Shown here piece after piece: positions 1 through 8,605 of a stretch of 64,000 nucleotides of DNA (the stretch's first letter is position 1; every line of letters starts with the position of its first letter). The translations under genes were made by a program, and so were the position numbers. The notes beneath the pieces are model-generated. The model was not told where the DNA came from, did no database searches, and worked only from the letters and a program-made list of their open reading frames with translations. Source of the DNA: Streptomyces sp. col6 (GTDB taxonomy: Bacteria; Actinomycetota; Actinomycetes; Streptomycetales; Streptomycetaceae); NCBI RefSeq assembly GCF_008042035.1, contig NZ_RDBL01000009.1, positions 1 through 64,000 on the forward strand, given 5' to 3'.

Positions 1-35
1 CCGTTGTCCCCCGTCTCCCCCGTCCCTCTCCGGGC

Positions 36-806
36 TCAGGCGGCGGAGTAGCCGCCGTCCACCAGGTGGTAGCTGCCGTGGATGAACGAGGCGCGGTCGG
101 AGAGCAGGAACGCGGCCAGCTCCGCCACCTCCTCGGACGTGCCGAGGCGGCCCGCCGGGTGCAGCGAGATCAGGTGGTCGCGGGCCGGACCCTCCGTGTT
201 GCGCAGCAGCGGCGTGTCGATGAAGCCGGGGCCCACCGCGTTGATCCGGATGTTCCGGGCGGCGTACTCGAGGGCCGCGGTCTTCGTGAGGCCGACGACG
301 CCGTGCTTGGCGGCGACGTAGGCGGGCGAACCGGCGAAGCCGTTGGTGCCCAGGATCGAGGACATGTTGACGATCGCGCCGCCGCCCGCGGCGAGGATGG
401 CGGGCAGTTCGTAGCGCATCGAGTAGAAGACGCCGCTGAGGTTGGTGGCGACGACGCGGTCCCAGTCCTCGACGGCGTACTCGCCGGTCGGGCTGCTGGG
501 GCCGCCGATGCCCGCGTTGTTCACCGCGAGGTGCAGGGCGCCGAAGGTGTCGACGGCGAATCGCACGCCCGCCTCGACGGACGCGGGGTCGGTGACGTCC
601 ATGGCCACGGCGGCGGCCCGGCCGCCGGCGCTCTCCAGCGCGGTGGCCGCCTCGCGGGCGCTCGCCTCGTTGTAGTCGGCGACGACGACCGAGGCGCCCG
701 CGCCGGCGAGCCGGTGGGCGAGGGCCAGTCCGATGCCGGAGGCCCCTCCGGTTACGAGGGCGGTGCGGCCGGCGAACTCCTGGTCGGCGGGGGTGGTGGT
801 GCTCAT
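36..806 (-). CDS. SDR family NAD(P)-dependent oxidoreductase
   Basis: A 256-aa classical short-chain dehydrogenase/reductase. The cofactor motif TGGASGIG lies at residues 19-26 and NNAG at 96-99. The catalytic Ser (about 149-150), Tyr163 and Lys167 are present in the YxxxK arrangement. An Asp at residue 44, at the end of the second strand, favours NAD(H) over NADP(H). Length is normal for the family. The ATG overlaps the stop of the upstream TetR gene by four bases (ATGA), so the two are translationally coupled and the regulator probably controls this enzyme. The substrate cannot be told from sequence. Confidence 0.93.
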   Translation of the reverse strand: MSTTTPADQEFAGRTALVTGGASGIGLALAHRLAGAGASVVVADYNEASAREAATALESAGGRAAAVAMDVTDPASVEAGVRFAVDTFGALHLAVNNAGIGGPSSPTGEYAVEDWDRVVATNLSGVFYSMRYELPAILAAGGGAIVNMSSILGTNGFAGSPAYVAAKHGVVGLTKTAALEYAARNIRINAVGPGFIDTPLLRNTEGPARDHLISLHPAGRLGTSEEVAELAAFLLSDRASFIHGSYHLVDGGYSAA

Positions 807-1480
807 GGTGTGCCGTTTCCTTCCGTGGTGCTGGTGGTGCTGTGCGGCGCCGGGACCGGGGGCCGGGTGAACAGCTCTCCGGACAGGGCGTCGAAGGCCC
901 GCTCGACGAGCCGGGGCAGCTCGTCCGGGCGGTCGCCGCGGACCCAGGCGGCCTGGGCGGCGAGGAGGGCGCCGGCTCCCGCGGCGACCGTGACGGCGGG
1001 CCGCAGGTCGCTGAGGGGGTCGGTGCCGAGCCGGTCCGCGACGATGGCGACCGAGTCCGCCTGGGCGTCCACCCGGATGTGGTGGAACGCGGCATAGAGG
1101 GTCGGTTCGCGCTCGGCGAGGACGAGCAGCTCGTAGATCCGCGGGCGGCGGTGCCAGGCCGGCGTCCCGGGGTCGGCGAGCCAGTCCAGGACGGCCCGGC
1201 GGTAGGCGGTGAGCGGGGGCTCTTCGGCCGGCCGGGCGCGCAGGGCGTCGTTGATCCGGTCTCCGTCGCCCCGGACCGAGTCCAGGACGGCGTCCTCCTT
1301 GCTCGCGAAGTACCGGCTGAAGGTGCGGCGGTCGACGTCGGCGCGTTCGGCGATCTCCTCGACCGTGACCTCCCGGAGCCCCCGGTCGAGCACGAGCTCG
1401 AAGGCGGCCCCGGCCAGTGCGTCCCGGGTCCGGCGCGCCTTACGGCCACGCCGGTCCGGAGGCTTCTGTTCCGCTTGCAT
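803..1480 (-). CDS. TetR family transcriptional regulator
   Basis: About 225 aa when started at ATG 1480 (protein begins MQAEQKPPD). The frame stays open upstream to 1651, but that part is arginine-rich filler with no regulator homology. The N-terminal helix-turn-helix (about residues 30-65, with the EEIAERADVDRRTFSRYF pattern) is typical of TetR. The C-terminal ligand domain is generic. It is first in a two-gene operon and its stop overlaps the SDR start. An inverted repeat at 1503-1536 lies just upstream of its start and could be its operator, although it also looks like the terminator of the phosphatase gene that ends at 1558. Probable autoregulator of the pair; ligand unknown. Confidence 0.9.
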   Translation of the reverse strand: MQAEQKPPDRRGRKARRTRDALAGAAFELVLDRGLREVTVEEIAERADVDRRTFSRYFASKEDAVLDSVRGDGDRINDALRARPAEEPPLTAYRRAVLDWLADPGTPAWHRRPRIYELLVLAEREPTLYAAFHHIRVDAQADSVAIVADRLGTDPLSDLRPAVTVAAGAGALLAAQAAWVRGDRPDELPRLVERAFDALSGELFTRPPVPAPHSTTSTTEGNGTP

Positions 1481-1502
1481 GTCTTTCACCGTACACCCGA
1501 AA

Positions 1503-1536
1503 ATGTCCCGGCGCGACAGAAGTCTCGCCGGGACAT
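1503..1536 (-). terminator. Inverted repeat: phosphatase terminator and/or TetR operator
   Basis: A perfect 11-bp inverted repeat, ATGTCCCGGCG (1503-1513) and CGCCGGGACAT (1526-1536), with a 12-bp spacer. Read on the minus strand, a short T-run follows the stem, which fits an intrinsic terminator for the PP2C gene ending at 1558. It also sits directly upstream of the tetR start at 1480, so it could serve as an operator. The sequence alone does not separate the two. Confidence 0.55.
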
Positions 1537-1557
1537 GCAGGGCATGGTGTGCGCCTG

Positions 1558-2775
1558 CTACCGCCCGCTCAACGCCTCGATGGCCCGGGGCACCCCGTGC
1601 CCCGCGGGCCCGGCCGGGGCGGGCTCGTCGGAGGGGGCGGGGACCCGGCACAGGGCCAGTACGGCGATGTCGTCGCGCCGCACGCCGCCGGAGAACTCCT
1701 CCAGGTCGTGTGCGAGCGCGTCGAGCAGTTCGCGGGGACCCCGGCGCGCCCAGCGGCTCAGCCGGGCGTCCAGCGGATAGAAGTGCCCCTCGGCGTCGCG
1801 GGCCTCGGTCACCCCGTCGGTGAACATCAGCAGCGTCGCGCCGGGCGGGAAGTCGAGCCGTTCCGCGGTGCGGCCCTCGTTGCTGAGATCCGCCATGCCC
1901 AACGGTACCGACGTCCGGCGCAGCGGCACGGTGGCGGCGACCCCGTCGTGCACCAGGCGGGGCGGCAGGTGGCCGCAGTTGACGGCCTGCGCCCGGCCGT
2001 CCCCGTCGAACCCGAGGACGAGCGCGGTGACGAAGCGCTCCGTCTCGCCGGTCTGGGCGGAGAACGCGTTCTGCCGCGCGACGGCCTCCTCCAGGCGGTC
2101 GACGACGCCGACGAGGGACGGCTCACGGATGGCCGCCTCGCGGAAGGCGCCGAGAACGGCGAACCCCGCGCCGATGGCGGGGAGCCCCTTGCCCTGGACG
2201 TCACCGATGATCACACGGGTGCCGTAGGGCGACTGGACGACCTCGTAGATGTCCCCGCCGACGAGATGGTCCTCCTCGATCGGCGTGTACGAGCCGTGGG
2301 CGGTGATCTGGTCGGTGGGGATGGGCAGGGGGCGCAGGATCTGGCGCTGGAGCGCGACGGCGGCGGAGCGGAGCCTGGCGACCTCGATGGCGTGCCGGAT
2401 ACGCAGGACACAGGCGCCGATGCCGAGGAGACACGCCAGGACGGTGAAGACGACGCTGCTCCCGATGTCCCAGTAGCTCCCGCCGGCCACCAGGCGCGAC
2501 GCGACGGCCACCACCGCGACGAAGGCGGCGACACCGGTGGTCTGGGCGATCGTGCCGAACACCGAGACAAAGGCCGGTACCACCACCAGCAGGGGCACCA
2601 GACGCAGATCCTGGCCCGACAGGACGTCCAGGCAGACGATCGCGGCGGTCAGCAGGGCCAGCGCTCCGAACAGCACCCCGTTCCCGACCCTGGGGGCGCG
2701 CACGGCGGCCTCTCCGAGGTCGGTGCCGGGAAGCGTCACGCGGGGCGCGGGCCGGCTCAGGAGTCCGAACGTCAA
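1558..2775 (-). CDS. Membrane-anchored PP2C/SpoIIE-type serine phosphatase
   Basis: 405 aa. The N-terminal third (about residues 33-125) is strongly hydrophobic, with three to four predicted membrane segments. A short linker helix follows, then a SpoIIE-like PPM phosphatase domain (about 165-385). Metal-binding motifs GGD (D175) and GDV (D192) and a late FTDG motif are present. Such proteins usually dephosphorylate anti-anti-sigma factors (RsbU/SpoIIE role). No PAS or GAF sensor is visible, so the membrane part may sense the signal. No partner sigma or anti-sigma gene is adjacent. Start at ATG 2775 is backed by a purine-rich RBS (GAAGGAGAG). Confidence 0.88.
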   Translation of the reverse strand: MTFGLLSRPAPRVTLPGTDLGEAAVRAPRVGNGVLFGALALLTAAIVCLDVLSGQDLRLVPLLVVVPAFVSVFGTIAQTTGVAAFVAVVAVASRLVAGGSYWDIGSSVVFTVLACLLGIGACVLRIRHAIEVARLRSAAVALQRQILRPLPIPTDQITAHGSYTPIEEDHLVGGDIYEVVQSPYGTRVIIGDVQGKGLPAIGAGFAVLGAFREAAIREPSLVGVVDRLEEAVARQNAFSAQTGETERFVTALVLGFDGDGRAQAVNCGHLPPRLVHDGVAATVPLRRTSVPLGMADLSNEGRTAERLDFPPGATLLMFTDGVTEARDAEGHFYPLDARLSRWARRGPRELLDALAHDLEEFSGGVRRDDIAVLALCRVPAPSDEPAPAGPAGHGVPRAIEALSGR

Positions 2776-2899
2776 GGCCCTCTCCTTCCGGGATCTGCCG
2801 GCGGATGCCGGCGCTCACCTCCATTCGACCCGGTCAGCGGTGCGGCGCACACGAGGCTTACGGCCCCGAGGGCCCTGCCGAAGGTCCCGGAAGGGCCGC

Positions 2900-3616
2900 T
2901 CAGCGCGCCGCCGCGGGCACCCCGGCCGGTACGAGTGCGGCGAGGAAGGCGGTCCGGCGGCGGAGCACGAACCCCAGCGACTCGTAGAGGCGGACGGCCC
3001 CGGTGTTGGCGGCGGCCGCGTGCAGGAACGGGGTCTCGCCCCGCTGCCGGATCTCGTGGGCGACGGCGCGCACCAGCCCGCCGCCGAGGCCCTGGCCGCG
3101 TACCGACTCGTCGGTGCACACGGCGCTGATCTCGCTCCAGCCCGGCGGGTGCATGCGTTCACCCGCCATGGCGACGAGCACCCCGTCCCGGCGCACCCCG
3201 AGGTAGGTGCCGAGTTCGACGGTCCGCGGCTCGAAGGGGCCCGGCCGGGTGCGGGCGACCAGGTCGAGCATCTCGGGCACGTCGGCGGGGCCGAGCCGGA
3301 CGGCTTCCGCGAGCGGGGCCGCGTCCACGCCGTCGTCCACGAGCTGGACGCCCTCGGCGTGGAAGGTGATCTCCCAGTCCTCCGGCGGGGGCTCCCGGAA
3401 CGCGGTGATGGTGACGGCTCCCCCGGGGCCGGTGAGCGCCGCCACGTCGGCCCAGTCGTCGGGGCCCGGGTCCGGCGGGAGCGCGACCCAGGGGGCGACC
3501 GCGGCCGGGTAGCGCAGCACGCGGCCGCGGCGCTCGGCGAAGTGGGCGTGCGGGCCGCGCAGCGCGGTGCCCACCGGGTCGTCCAGCGGGTGGCCGGGGT
3601 CCAGGGGCGCGGTCAC
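2900..3616 (-). CDS. GNAT family N-acetyltransferase (FR47-like)
   Basis: 238 aa from a GTG at 3616, which overlaps the stop of the upstream oxidoreductase (GTGA, 3613-3616). The protein begins V/M-TAPLDPGHPL. The C-terminal half carries the GNAT acetyl-CoA loop as RGQGLGGGLV, followed by NTGAVRLYESLGF, the usual beta-strand/helix end of the fold. The N-terminal half has the PWVALPPDPGPDDW pattern seen in two-part GNAT proteins. Substrate unknown. The coupling suggests joint expression with the zinc-free quinone oxidoreductase, but a shared pathway is not evident. Confidence 0.88.
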   Translation of the reverse strand: MTAPLDPGHPLDDPVGTALRGPHAHFAERRGRVLRYPAAVAPWVALPPDPGPDDWADVAALTGPGGAVTITAFREPPPEDWEITFHAEGVQLVDDGVDAAPLAEAVRLGPADVPEMLDLVARTRPGPFEPRTVELGTYLGVRRDGVLVAMAGERMHPPGWSEISAVCTDESVRGQGLGGGLVRAVAHEIRQRGETPFLHAAAANTGAVRLYESLGFVLRRRTAFLAALVPAGVPAAAR

Positions 3617-4530
3617 CCGGTCACCTCGATCACGATCTTGCCGAGCGCGTGGCCGTCCTCCACCGCGCGCAGCGCCTCGCCCGCCCGGCCGAGCGGGACG
3701 GTCCGGGTCACGTGGGTGTGCAGGACCCCGTCGACGACCAGCCGCGCCACCTCGTCGAGGACCGCCGCGGTGCGGGCCCGCCGGACGGGCTCGCCGCCCA
3801 GCTCGGTCACCAGGGGCTTGCCGCCGGCGCTGATGAGTGCGGCGGGGTCCACCAGGCCCGCCGCCTCGCGCAGGGTGTCGCCGCCGACCAGGTCGAAGAC
3901 GGCGTCGACGCCCTCGGGCGCGGCTGCCCGCACCCGGCCGGCGAGGCCGGGTCCGGACGGGATGTGCTGCGCGCCCAGGGACTCCACGAAGTCCTTCTTG
4001 GCGTCGCTCGCGACCCCGAGGACCCGGACGCCCGCGTGGCGCGCGAGCTGGACGGCGGCGCTGCCGACACCGCCGCCGGCGCCGGTGACCAGGAGGGTGC
4101 TCCCGGGTGCGGGGTCCAGCTGGCGCACCCCGTCGTAGGCGGTGGCGGCGGCGACCGGCAGGACCGCCGCGTCGGTGAAGGACAGGGCGGCCGGCTTGTG
4201 GGCGGTGACCGCGACGGGCATCAGCGTGTACTCGGCGTACCCGCCGGTCAGCGGGTTGCCGAAGACCTCGTCGCCGGGCGCGAAGCCCTCGGCGCCGGGG
4301 CCGGCCACGACGACGACGCCGGCGGCCTCGCTGCCGAAGACGGTCGGGAACGGCAGCGGCTCGCTGCCGGGCCGGGTGTACCCCGTGCGCAGTTTCCAGT
4401 CCACCGGGTTGACGCCCGCCGCGCGGACGGCGACGAGCAGTTCGCCGGGGCCGGGTTCCGGCCGTTCCAGGTCGGTGAACCGCTCCGCCTCCGGACCGCC
4501 GTTGCGGGTGAACACGTACGCCTTCGGCAT
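3613..4530 (-). CDS. NADP-dependent quinone oxidoreductase-like (MDR superfamily)
   Basis: 305 aa from ATG 4530 (MPKAYVFTRNGGPE), preceded by the RBS AAGGAG. The longer open frame to 4608 lacks homology. It is a medium-chain dehydrogenase/reductase without the structural zinc cysteines. A GroES-like domain occupies residues 1-120, followed by a Rossmann domain with the VTGAGGGVGSAAVQLA nucleotide motif. It resembles the QOR/zeta-crystallin class, which reduces quinones or enones with NADPH. It is coupled to the downstream GNAT by a GTGA overlap. Substrate undetermined. Confidence 0.92.
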   Translation of the reverse strand: MPKAYVFTRNGGPEAERFTDLERPEPGPGELLVAVRAAGVNPVDWKLRTGYTRPGSEPLPFPTVFGSEAAGVVVVAGPGAEGFAPGDEVFGNPLTGGYAEYTLMPVAVTAHKPAALSFTDAAVLPVAAATAYDGVRQLDPAPGSTLLVTGAGGGVGSAAVQLARHAGVRVLGVASDAKKDFVESLGAQHIPSGPGLAGRVRAAAPEGVDAVFDLVGGDTLREAAGLVDPAALISAGGKPLVTELGGEPVRRARTAAVLDEVARLVVDGVLHTHVTRTVPLGRAGEALRAVEDGHALGKIVIEVTG

Positions 4531-4771
4531 GAGCTCCTTCTCCCCTGTTCCCGTACTCCGGCGCCCGGCCGCGGGGCACCACAGCTGCGGCAAGGACGGG
4601 AGGCGCACGGGTATTCCCGTACCGTCGATTTCGACTCAACTACAGCCGTATATGAGCCGGTCGGTCCCTGCGGTGCGCCGTCGTGTGGCACGCTGGTGGC
4701 GGCCGTCCCACCGGGCTCCCCCGTACCGGTGGGGCGGTCTTCGCCGTACGGCGCCGACCGCCCCGGACCGG

Positions 4772-5677
4772 TCAGCCGTTGTCCCGCTCGGGGGCCCGGC
4801 CGGCGTAGTAGGTGGCGATCATGTCTTCTTCGCCGTGCCCGTCCGCCTCCGCGCGTTCGAAGCGGGCGGCCGAGGCGGCCGTCAGATCCAGCCGGACACC
4901 GGCCTGGCCGGCCGCGTCGAGGATGAGCCGGGTGTCCTTGAGGGCCGTGGACAGGGCGAAGCTCGGGGTGAGATCACCGTCCAGCACGGCCGCCGACTTG
5001 GTCCGCAGGTAGCCCGCGTCGAGCGGCCCGCCGGCGACGAGGTCGAGGAAGGCGCGCGGGTCGACGCCGAGCCCTTCGGCGAGGTTCAGGCACTCCGCGA
5101 CCCCGCCCACCATGTTGATCACCCAGGCGTTGAGCACGAGCTTGAGCCGGGAGGCCTCGCCCGGCTCCTCCCCGGCCCAGATCGTGCGCTGCCCGATCGC
5201 GTCCAGCACGGGTTCGACCACCGCGCGGGCGGCGACGGGGCCGGAGACAAGGACGGTCAGCGCGCCCTGCTCCGCGGGCTGCCGGGTGCCCGCGACCGGG
5301 GCGTCGAGGTGGACGAGCCCCAGGTCTGCGGCGCGCTGGGCCAGTTCGACGGCCCCGTCCGGGCCGACGGTGGAGGTCTGGAGCAGCACCTGGCCCCGGT
5401 GCAGGCCCTCGGATGCGGCGGTGAGCGCGGCGGCGACGGCGGTCGTGTCGGTGAGCGCGGTGAGCACGACGTGGGCGCCGCGCACGGCCTCCTCCGCCGT
5501 CCCGGTGACGGTGGCGCCGTCGGCGGCGAGCGGGGCGGCCTTGGCCTGCGTGCGGTTCCAGGCCCGGACCTCCAGACCGGCGCGGAGCAGGCTGCGGGCC
5601 ATCGCCGCGCCCATGATCCCGGTGCCGAGTACGGCGACGACCGGCCGCTGCGGTGCTGCGGGGACTGCTGAGGTCAT
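4772..5677 (-). CDS. NAD(P)-binding beta-hydroxyacid dehydrogenase/imine-reductase-like protein
   Basis: 301 aa. The N-terminal Rossmann fold has VLGTGIMGAAMARSLL followed by WNRT, the signature of the 3-hydroxyisobutyrate/6-phosphogluconate dehydrogenase superfamily. The C-terminal helical domain has the expected conserved lysine region (ASRLKLVLN) and the APLDAGYLRTK-like segment. Members oxidise beta-hydroxyacids or, in actinomycete imine reductases, reduce imines; the motifs visible here do not decide. It stands alone on the minus strand, 241 bp upstream of the quinone oxidoreductase and 55 bp downstream of CbiZ. Confidence 0.88.
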   Translation of the reverse strand: MTSAVPAAPQRPVVAVLGTGIMGAAMARSLLRAGLEVRAWNRTQAKAAPLAADGATVTGTAEEAVRGAHVVLTALTDTTAVAAALTAASEGLHRGQVLLQTSTVGPDGAVELAQRAADLGLVHLDAPVAGTRQPAEQGALTVLVSGPVAARAVVEPVLDAIGQRTIWAGEEPGEASRLKLVLNAWVINMVGGVAECLNLAEGLGVDPRAFLDLVAGGPLDAGYLRTKSAAVLDGDLTPSFALSTALKDTRLILDAAGQAGVRLDLTAASAARFERAEADGHGEEDMIATYYAGRAPERDNG

Positions 5678-5731
5678 GGGGTTCCCTTCGTCGGCCGCGC
5701 CCGGGGACCGGCGCGCGGCGGATTCGGCATG

Positions 5732-6460
5732 TCAGGGGTGCCGCAGCGCGCCTTCCAGCACGGCGGCGTGTACGGCTCTGGCGAGTCGCGCGCCCCAGCG
5801 GGAGCGCGGCCCGGCGAACGGTTCGGCGGCGCCGGTGTCCGGCGAGGGGGCGGGCGCGGCGACGCAGACGGCGTCGGTCGGGGTGCCGGAGCAGTCGAGC
5901 CCGGCGTCCAGGAGCGCCTGCACCTTGGCCTCCGTGGCGGTGGCCACGGCGTTGACCAGGGCCGCGTCGGACAGCGGCACCGGGAAGGTCACCACGATGT
6001 TGACCGTGCCGGGGCTCGGCGGTCCGCCGGTGCCCTCGCCCGGGACGGCTGCCCAGCCCCGTACGCCCAGACCGCAGGTGGCGGTCGCGTGGACGCCCTC
6101 GTCGGCGGCGGTGGTGTACGCCGTGACGTCGGCTGCGGTCATCAGGCCGGCACCGGGGCCGGTGAGGCGGGCACCGGCGGCGATCTCGGCCAGGTGGCGG
6201 TCCGGGTCCATGCGCGGATACCCGCCGGGCACCTGGGCGTTGAGGATCCAGTCACGCGGTCCGATGCCGCCGCCCAGGACGGCGCTGCTGCACACCCGCC
6301 ACCCGGGCCCGAGCCGCCACACGAGATGGTGCAGGTCGGCCCCGTCCTCGCGCCGGACGAGCAGCTCTCCGCGCTGTTCGGGGAGCCGGATGCGTACGGA
6401 ACGGATGGGGCACCCCCGGTGGAACGGCAGGACTTCGGTCGGCACGGACCGGTTGATCAT
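5732..6460 (-). CDS. cbiZ: Adenosylcobinamide amidohydrolase (CbiZ)
   Basis: CbiZ-family amidohydrolase, 242 aa from ATG 6460. In-frame starts at 6508 (ATG) and 6520 (GTG) would add a Pro/Ala-rich extension, and no start has a clear RBS. Diagnostic stretches are the WRVCSSAVLGGG segment, an ILNAQVPGGY segment, TAADVTAYTT, the GLGVRGWAAVPGE region, VNIVVTFPVPLSDAALVNAV and a C-terminal TATEAKVQALLDAG with GTPTDAVCV. CbiZ cleaves the aminopropanol side chain of adenosylcobinamide, allowing salvage of foreign corrinoids. The riboswitch-controlled corrinoid importer 1.4-4.3 kb away supports the call. It is divergent from the PRC-barrel gene. Confidence 0.9.
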   Translation of the reverse strand: MINRSVPTEVLPFHRGCPIRSVRIRLPEQRGELLVRREDGADLHHLVWRLGPGWRVCSSAVLGGGIGPRDWILNAQVPGGYPRMDPDRHLAEIAAGARLTGPGAGLMTAADVTAYTTAADEGVHATATCGLGVRGWAAVPGEGTGGPPSPGTVNIVVTFPVPLSDAALVNAVATATEAKVQALLDAGLDCSGTPTDAVCVAAPAPSPDTGAAEPFAGPRSRWGARLARAVHAAVLEGALRHP

Positions 6461-6728
6461 ATGTGCCGGGGCCGGGGCAGCCGGGAGCCGCCCCGGCCCC
6501 GGAGGCATCGGCCCGGACACCCGGCCCGTTCACCCGATTGGCGTAATGGGCGCAAGTGCCGCGCAGCCGTGCGGCACGGGGGCTGCGCCGGTCCGAGGCG
6601 GATGCCGCACGCCGGCCCCGGTGGCCGGGCGGTTGCAGCGTCCATCCGGGTGAGGCGCGATGGAATCCGGACGCGCCTTCTCTGCTGGACCCACCCACAG
6701 GACGCGCCCGAGCGAGGAGGAATCGGAT

Positions 6729-7736
6729 ATGGGAGCCGCTGACGGTTTCACGGATTCCGGAGAGCTCGACGGCCTGACGGTGTACGACACCGAGGGCGAG
6801 AAGATCGGCAACGTGGGCCGGGTGTATGTCGACGACAGCACCGGCCGCCCGGACTGGATCACGGTGAAGACCGGCCTGTTCGGCATGAAGGAGAGTTTCG
6901 TGCCTCTCGCCGGAGCCCGTCGAGTGGGCTCCGACCTGCACATCTCCCATGGCAAGGACCAGGTCAAGGAAGCTCCGAGGGTGGACGCGGACGCGCATCT
7001 GTCGGTGTCCGAGGAGGAGGAGCTGTACCGCCACTACGGCCTGACACGGAACACCAGGAGCAATCTCGGTGACCGCTCCGGGACCGGCGCACCGACCACC
7101 ACGGGCACCGGGACCATGGGCGCGGCCGGGACCGGCGCGGCGGCCGGTGCCGGGGCCGGGTCCATGGGCGCCGCGGGCACGTCCGGCACGGACCGGACCC
7201 AGGCGGCCGGCACCGGTAAGCACCGGGACACCGAAACCGCGGGCACGGGCGCGGGCCGTCCGCTGGCCGGAGCCGGCGCGGGTGCCCAGCGGTCCGGCGC
7301 CGACCTGGGCGGCAAGGAGGAGATGATCCGCTCCGAGGAGCAGCTGCACGTCGGCACCGAGGAGTACGAGAGCGGCAGGGCGCGTCTGCACAAGTACGTC
7401 GTCACCGAGAACGTCACGCGCAGCGTGCCGGTCTCGCACGAGGAGGTACGGGTGGTCCGTGAGCCGCTGCAGCCCGGCGACAAGGCTGCGCGGGCGGGTG
7501 ACCTGACGGAGCAGGACGTGGAGGTCACGCTGCACGCCGAGCGCGCCACGATGCGCAAGGAGACCGTCCCGGTCGAGCGCGTGCGGATGGAAACCCAGAG
7601 GGTGACCGAGCAGAAGGAGGTCTCCGCCGAACTGCGCAAGGAGCAGATCGACTACGCGGACGGCACCACCAAGGGCGGCAAGGACATGCCCGGCAAGGAC
7701 ACCGGCGGCGACATGGGCCGAGGACGCCACCGCTGA
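6729..7736 (+). CDS. PRC-barrel and DUF2382 domain protein
   Basis: 335 aa from ATG 6729 (MGAADGFTDSGEL), with a GAGGA RBS about 10 bases upstream. Residues 10-95 form a PRC-barrel (LDGLTVYDTEGEKIGNVG, IDW-like TVKTGLFG). A low-complexity Gly/Ala/Thr linker (about 118-195) follows. The C-terminal DUF2382 (YsnF/AvaK type, about 198-310) shows the EEQLHVGTE, VTENVTRSVPVSHEEVRV and VTLHAERATMRKE patterns. Such proteins are linked to general stress in bacteria, but the mechanism is not known. It is single and followed by a strong terminator. Confidence 0.9.
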   Translation: MGAADGFTDSGELDGLTVYDTEGEKIGNVGRVYVDDSTGRPDWITVKTGLFGMKESFVPLAGARRVGSDLHISHGKDQVKEAPRVDADAHLSVSEEEELYRHYGLTRNTRSNLGDRSGTGAPTTTGTGTMGAAGTGAAAGAGAGSMGAAGTSGTDRTQAAGTGKHRDTETAGTGAGRPLAGAGAGAQRSGADLGGKEEMIRSEEQLHVGTEEYESGRARLHKYVVTENVTRSVPVSHEEVRVVREPLQPGDKAARAGDLTEQDVEVTLHAERATMRKETVPVERVRMETQRVTEQKEVSAELRKEQIDYADGTTKGGKDMPGKDTGGDMGRGRHR

Positions 7737-7773
7737 CCCCCCGCCGGCATGACTGCCGCACCGCACCACAAGC

Positions 7774-7804
7774 GAGGGGCGGACCCGCCGACGGGTCCGC
7801 CCTC
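7774..7804. terminator. Bidirectional intrinsic terminator
   Basis: Stem GAGGGGCGGACCCG (7774-7787) pairs with CGGGTCCGCCCTC (7792-7804) around a 4-base loop, in the 95-bp gap between the convergent PRC-barrel and corrinoid ATPase genes. It can serve both strands. Confidence 0.8.
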
Positions 7805-7831
7805 TCGTGTGCCCGGACGGCGCCGGGCCGG

Positions 7832-8605
7832 TCAGGGCAGGAAGCGTACGGAGGGCCGGCCCTGCGGCCCGTCCGGAGTCACGACGGCCCGCACCCGGTA
7901 GACCTCCTCGATCAGTTCCTCGGTGATCACCTGCTCCGGGGTCCCGCCCGCGACCGCCCGGCCGCCGCTCAGGACCACGATCCGGTCGCAGAACATGGCG
8001 GCCAGATTGAGGTCGTGGAGGGCGATGACGGCGGTCAGCGGCAGCGAGGCGACCAGGGAGAGCAGTTCCAGCTGGTGCTGGATGTCCAGGTGGTTGGTCG
8101 GTTCGTCGAGCAGGAGTTCGCGCGGCTGCTGGGCCAGTGCGCGGGCGATCTGGACGCGCTGGCGCTCCCCGCCGGAGAGCGTGTGCCAGGACCGCTCGCG
8201 CAGGCCGGTGAGGCCGGTGCGTTCCAGTGCCGCGTCCACCGCCGCCGCGTCCTCGCCCGTGGGGGCCGACCAGGCGCGGCGGTGCGGGATGCGGCCGAGG
8301 CGTACGACGTCCAGGACGCTCAGCTCGTCCTGGGTGACGGCGTGCTGGTCGACGACGGCGACCCGCCGGGCCACCTGGCGCCGGCCGGCCGCGGCCAGCG
8401 GCTCGCCGTCCAGGGTGACCGTGCCCGCGTGCGGGGCGAGGAGCCCGGCCAGGATGCGCAGCAGTGTGGACTTGCCGGAGCCGTTGGGGCCGATCAGCCC
8501 CACGGTGGTGCCCGGCTGCGGGGCGAGCGTCACGCCGTCCAGGAGGAGACGGCCGCCGGCCTCACGGCTGACGCGGGCGGCCCGCAGGCCGCCGGTCGCG
8601 GTCAT
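7832..8605 (-). CDS. btuD: Corrinoid/iron-type ABC transporter ATP-binding protein
   Basis: 257 aa, started at ATG 8605, which overlaps the permease stop (ATGA). A complete ABC ATPase: Walker A GPNGSGKST, Q-loop VVDQHAVTQ, signature LSGGERQR, Walker B LLLDEPTNHLD and switch His in ALHDLNLA. It is the BtuD/FecE/FhuC type that energises corrinoid or siderophore import. The order binding protein-permease-ATPase and the B12 riboswitch ahead of the operon point to cobalamin/corrinoids rather than iron. The neighbouring CbiZ gene agrees. Confidence 0.92.
   Translation of the reverse strand: MTATGGLRAARVSREAGGRLLLDGVTLAPQPGTTVGLIGPNGSGKSTLLRILAGLLAPHAGTVTLDGEPLAAAGRRQVARRVAVVDQHAVTQDELSVLDVVRLGRIPHRRAWSAPTGEDAAAVDAALERTGLTGLRERSWHTLSGGERQRVQIARALAQQPRELLLDEPTNHLDIQHQLELLSLVASLPLTAVIALHDLNLAAMFCDRIVVLSGGRAVAGGTPEQVITEELIEEVYRVRAVVTPDGPQGRPSVRFLP

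Noticed and set aside
66..1097. Plus-strand open frame opposite the SDR/TetR pair
   Set aside because: Low-complexity Gly/Arg/Val composition typical of high-GC antisense; no RBS or domain.
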